NCBI GenBank assembly: GCA_026999335.1
Contig: JALTPW010000228.1
Location: 1 to 5,177, forward strand
DNA from: Chromatiales bacterium
GTDB lineage: Bacteria; Pseudomonadota; Gammaproteobacteria; SZUA-152
DNA length: 5,177 nt
Direction: 5' to 3'
Below the pieces are notes generated by a model. That model was given only the letters and a program-made list of their open reading frames with translations, was not told where the DNA came from and did no database searches. Made by a program: the position numbers and the translations under genes. Positions 4,637 through 5,177 of the stretch are shown here, piece by piece. Numbering within the stretch: position 1 is the stretch's first letter; every line of letters starts with the position of its first letter.

Positions 4637-5177
4637 TTACGTCGATGAAATCGAATTAGGCGCCAGCCCGGCCAGAAATGAAGCCACCTGCAAAAACAGA
4701 TTGTCGCCTTGTGCCAGCAGTTGGTTCGCCCGGGCTTCATCCTTCGTCGCCTGATTGTCCCGCAAAATAGTCAACAGAGACAGAACTTCGGCGGGCGGCA
4801 GATTCATTTTCACCAGTACGGAATCGATCAGTTTTAAATCCAGCGGTGTTTCAATGCTACAGCCTTGCCATAACGCCAAGGCTTGCAGGGCTGTTTCCAG
4901 GGCCTCACACATCGGTACCAAGGCTTCCGTGGAAAAACCGCCTTCGGTGAGCACATTCGCCATTCGCCGTTTATGTTCTCCCTGGGCCAGATGGGCAAGC
5001 GCTGCGGATAAGTGGTCTGATTGTGCGTTGTCTGTTGTGGTGTCGGTGGTTCGGTACAGTATTCTGGCCGTTTCCTGCTCGGCCTGTAAAATGCCGGCTT
5101 CGAGCAATTGCCCGATAGCAGCAAAGGTTTCTTGATCCAGCAGGTGCAGTTGTGGCGTCTGCTCGGGAAATTGTTGT
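4637..5177 (-). CDS. 3' part of an unidentified gene upstream of recQ (5' end outside window)
   Basis: The reading frame is open from the right window edge to the stop at 4637, giving 179 visible residues with no stop. The true start is therefore very likely beyond 5177. A TTG at 5107 could be taken as a start but has no ribosome site. The fragment is rich in Leu, Ala and Gln and looks entirely alpha-helical. Recognisable stretches are GEHKRRMANVLTEGGF, LETALQALALWQG and DLKLIDSVLVKMNL. There are no catalytic motifs, signal peptide or membrane segments. The helical character recalls HEPN-like or substrate-binding C-terminal domains, sometimes found at the ends of large helicase (SNF2-type) proteins. 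I am not confident in that assignment. It lies 50 bases upstream of the RecQ-like gene on the same strand with no evident terminator, so co-transcription and a role in DNA metabolism are plausible. Confidence 0.75.
   Translation of the reverse strand, partial: QQFPEQTPQLHLLDQETFAAIGQLLEAGILQAEQETARILYRTTDTTTDNAQSDHLSAALAHLAQGEHKRRMANVLTEGGFSTEALVPMCEALETALQALALWQGCSIETPLDLKLIDSVLVKMNLPPAEVLSLLTILRDNQATKDEARANQLLAQGDNLFLQVASFLAGLAPNSISST

Noticed and set aside
4637..5107. TTG start at 5107 for the right-edge gene
   Set aside because: The frame stays open to 5176 with similar composition, and no Shine-Dalgarno site precedes the TTG. The gene is treated as 5' partial.
4755..5135. Plus-strand 126-codon frame and minus-strand 96-codon frame over the right-edge gene
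   Set aside because: Both shadow the Leu/Ala-rich frame that runs uninterrupted to the edge and has more protein-like composition.
1..5177. CRISPR array, tRNA or rRNA genes
   Set aside because: No regularly spaced direct repeats, cloverleaf with CCA-type end, or rRNA-like conserved segments were seen in reading the window.

Overview
The window looks like accessory DNA from a proteobacterium, probably a gammaproteobacterium, joined to a more conserved chromosomal stretch. This rests on a HigB/HigA pair with proteobacterial-type motifs, Shine-Dalgarno sites of AGGA/AGGAG type, integron-type sequences, and a GC-richer RecQ gene. No genus can be named from the sequence. Base composition changes near position 2600: the left half is AT-rich and full of inverted repeats, and the right half is GC-richer and densely coding.

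Layout, left to right. Bases 1-73 hold most of an integron attC recombination site, read on the minus strand and cut by the window edge. It belongs to a two-gene minus-strand cassette (708 to 62). The first gene encodes a 154-residue protein with a glycine-rich hydrophobic core. It overlaps by ATGA a gene for a 61-residue, two-helix membrane protein. Across a 204-base gap, on the opposite strand, lies a short broken N-terminus of a tyrosine recombinase that resembles integron integrase (913-1035). This order, integrase divergent from cassettes, is that of an integron head whose integrase has been destroyed. From about 1096 to 1375 there is a palindromic repeat element with a 26-base-arm hairpin. 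It resembles repeats associated with REP/RAYT transposases, but no transposase is present.

Next is a minus-strand type II toxin-antitoxin operon, higB (2217-1939) then higA (1939-1646). Its -10 box lies 6 bases from the toxin start, suggesting leaderless translation. A perfect R''-type core (GCCTAAC) overlaps the higA stop, so this operon may also be, or have been, a cassette. Between higB and the next gene is a long imperfect palindrome (2303-2487) with 20-base ends matching 19/20, probably a MITE-like element.

The right half holds a complete RecQ-family helicase gene (4586-2613, minus). Its four-cysteine zinc-binding cluster is near the C-terminus instead of straight after the helicase core. 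Upstream by 50 bases is the 3' end of another minus-strand gene of unknown function that runs off the right edge, probably in the same operon.

The main story is a degenerate integron or cassette island next to recQ. The most novel protein content is the unrecognised two-gene cassette, whose architecture fits a membrane-active toxin with a membrane partner, but that function is inference.
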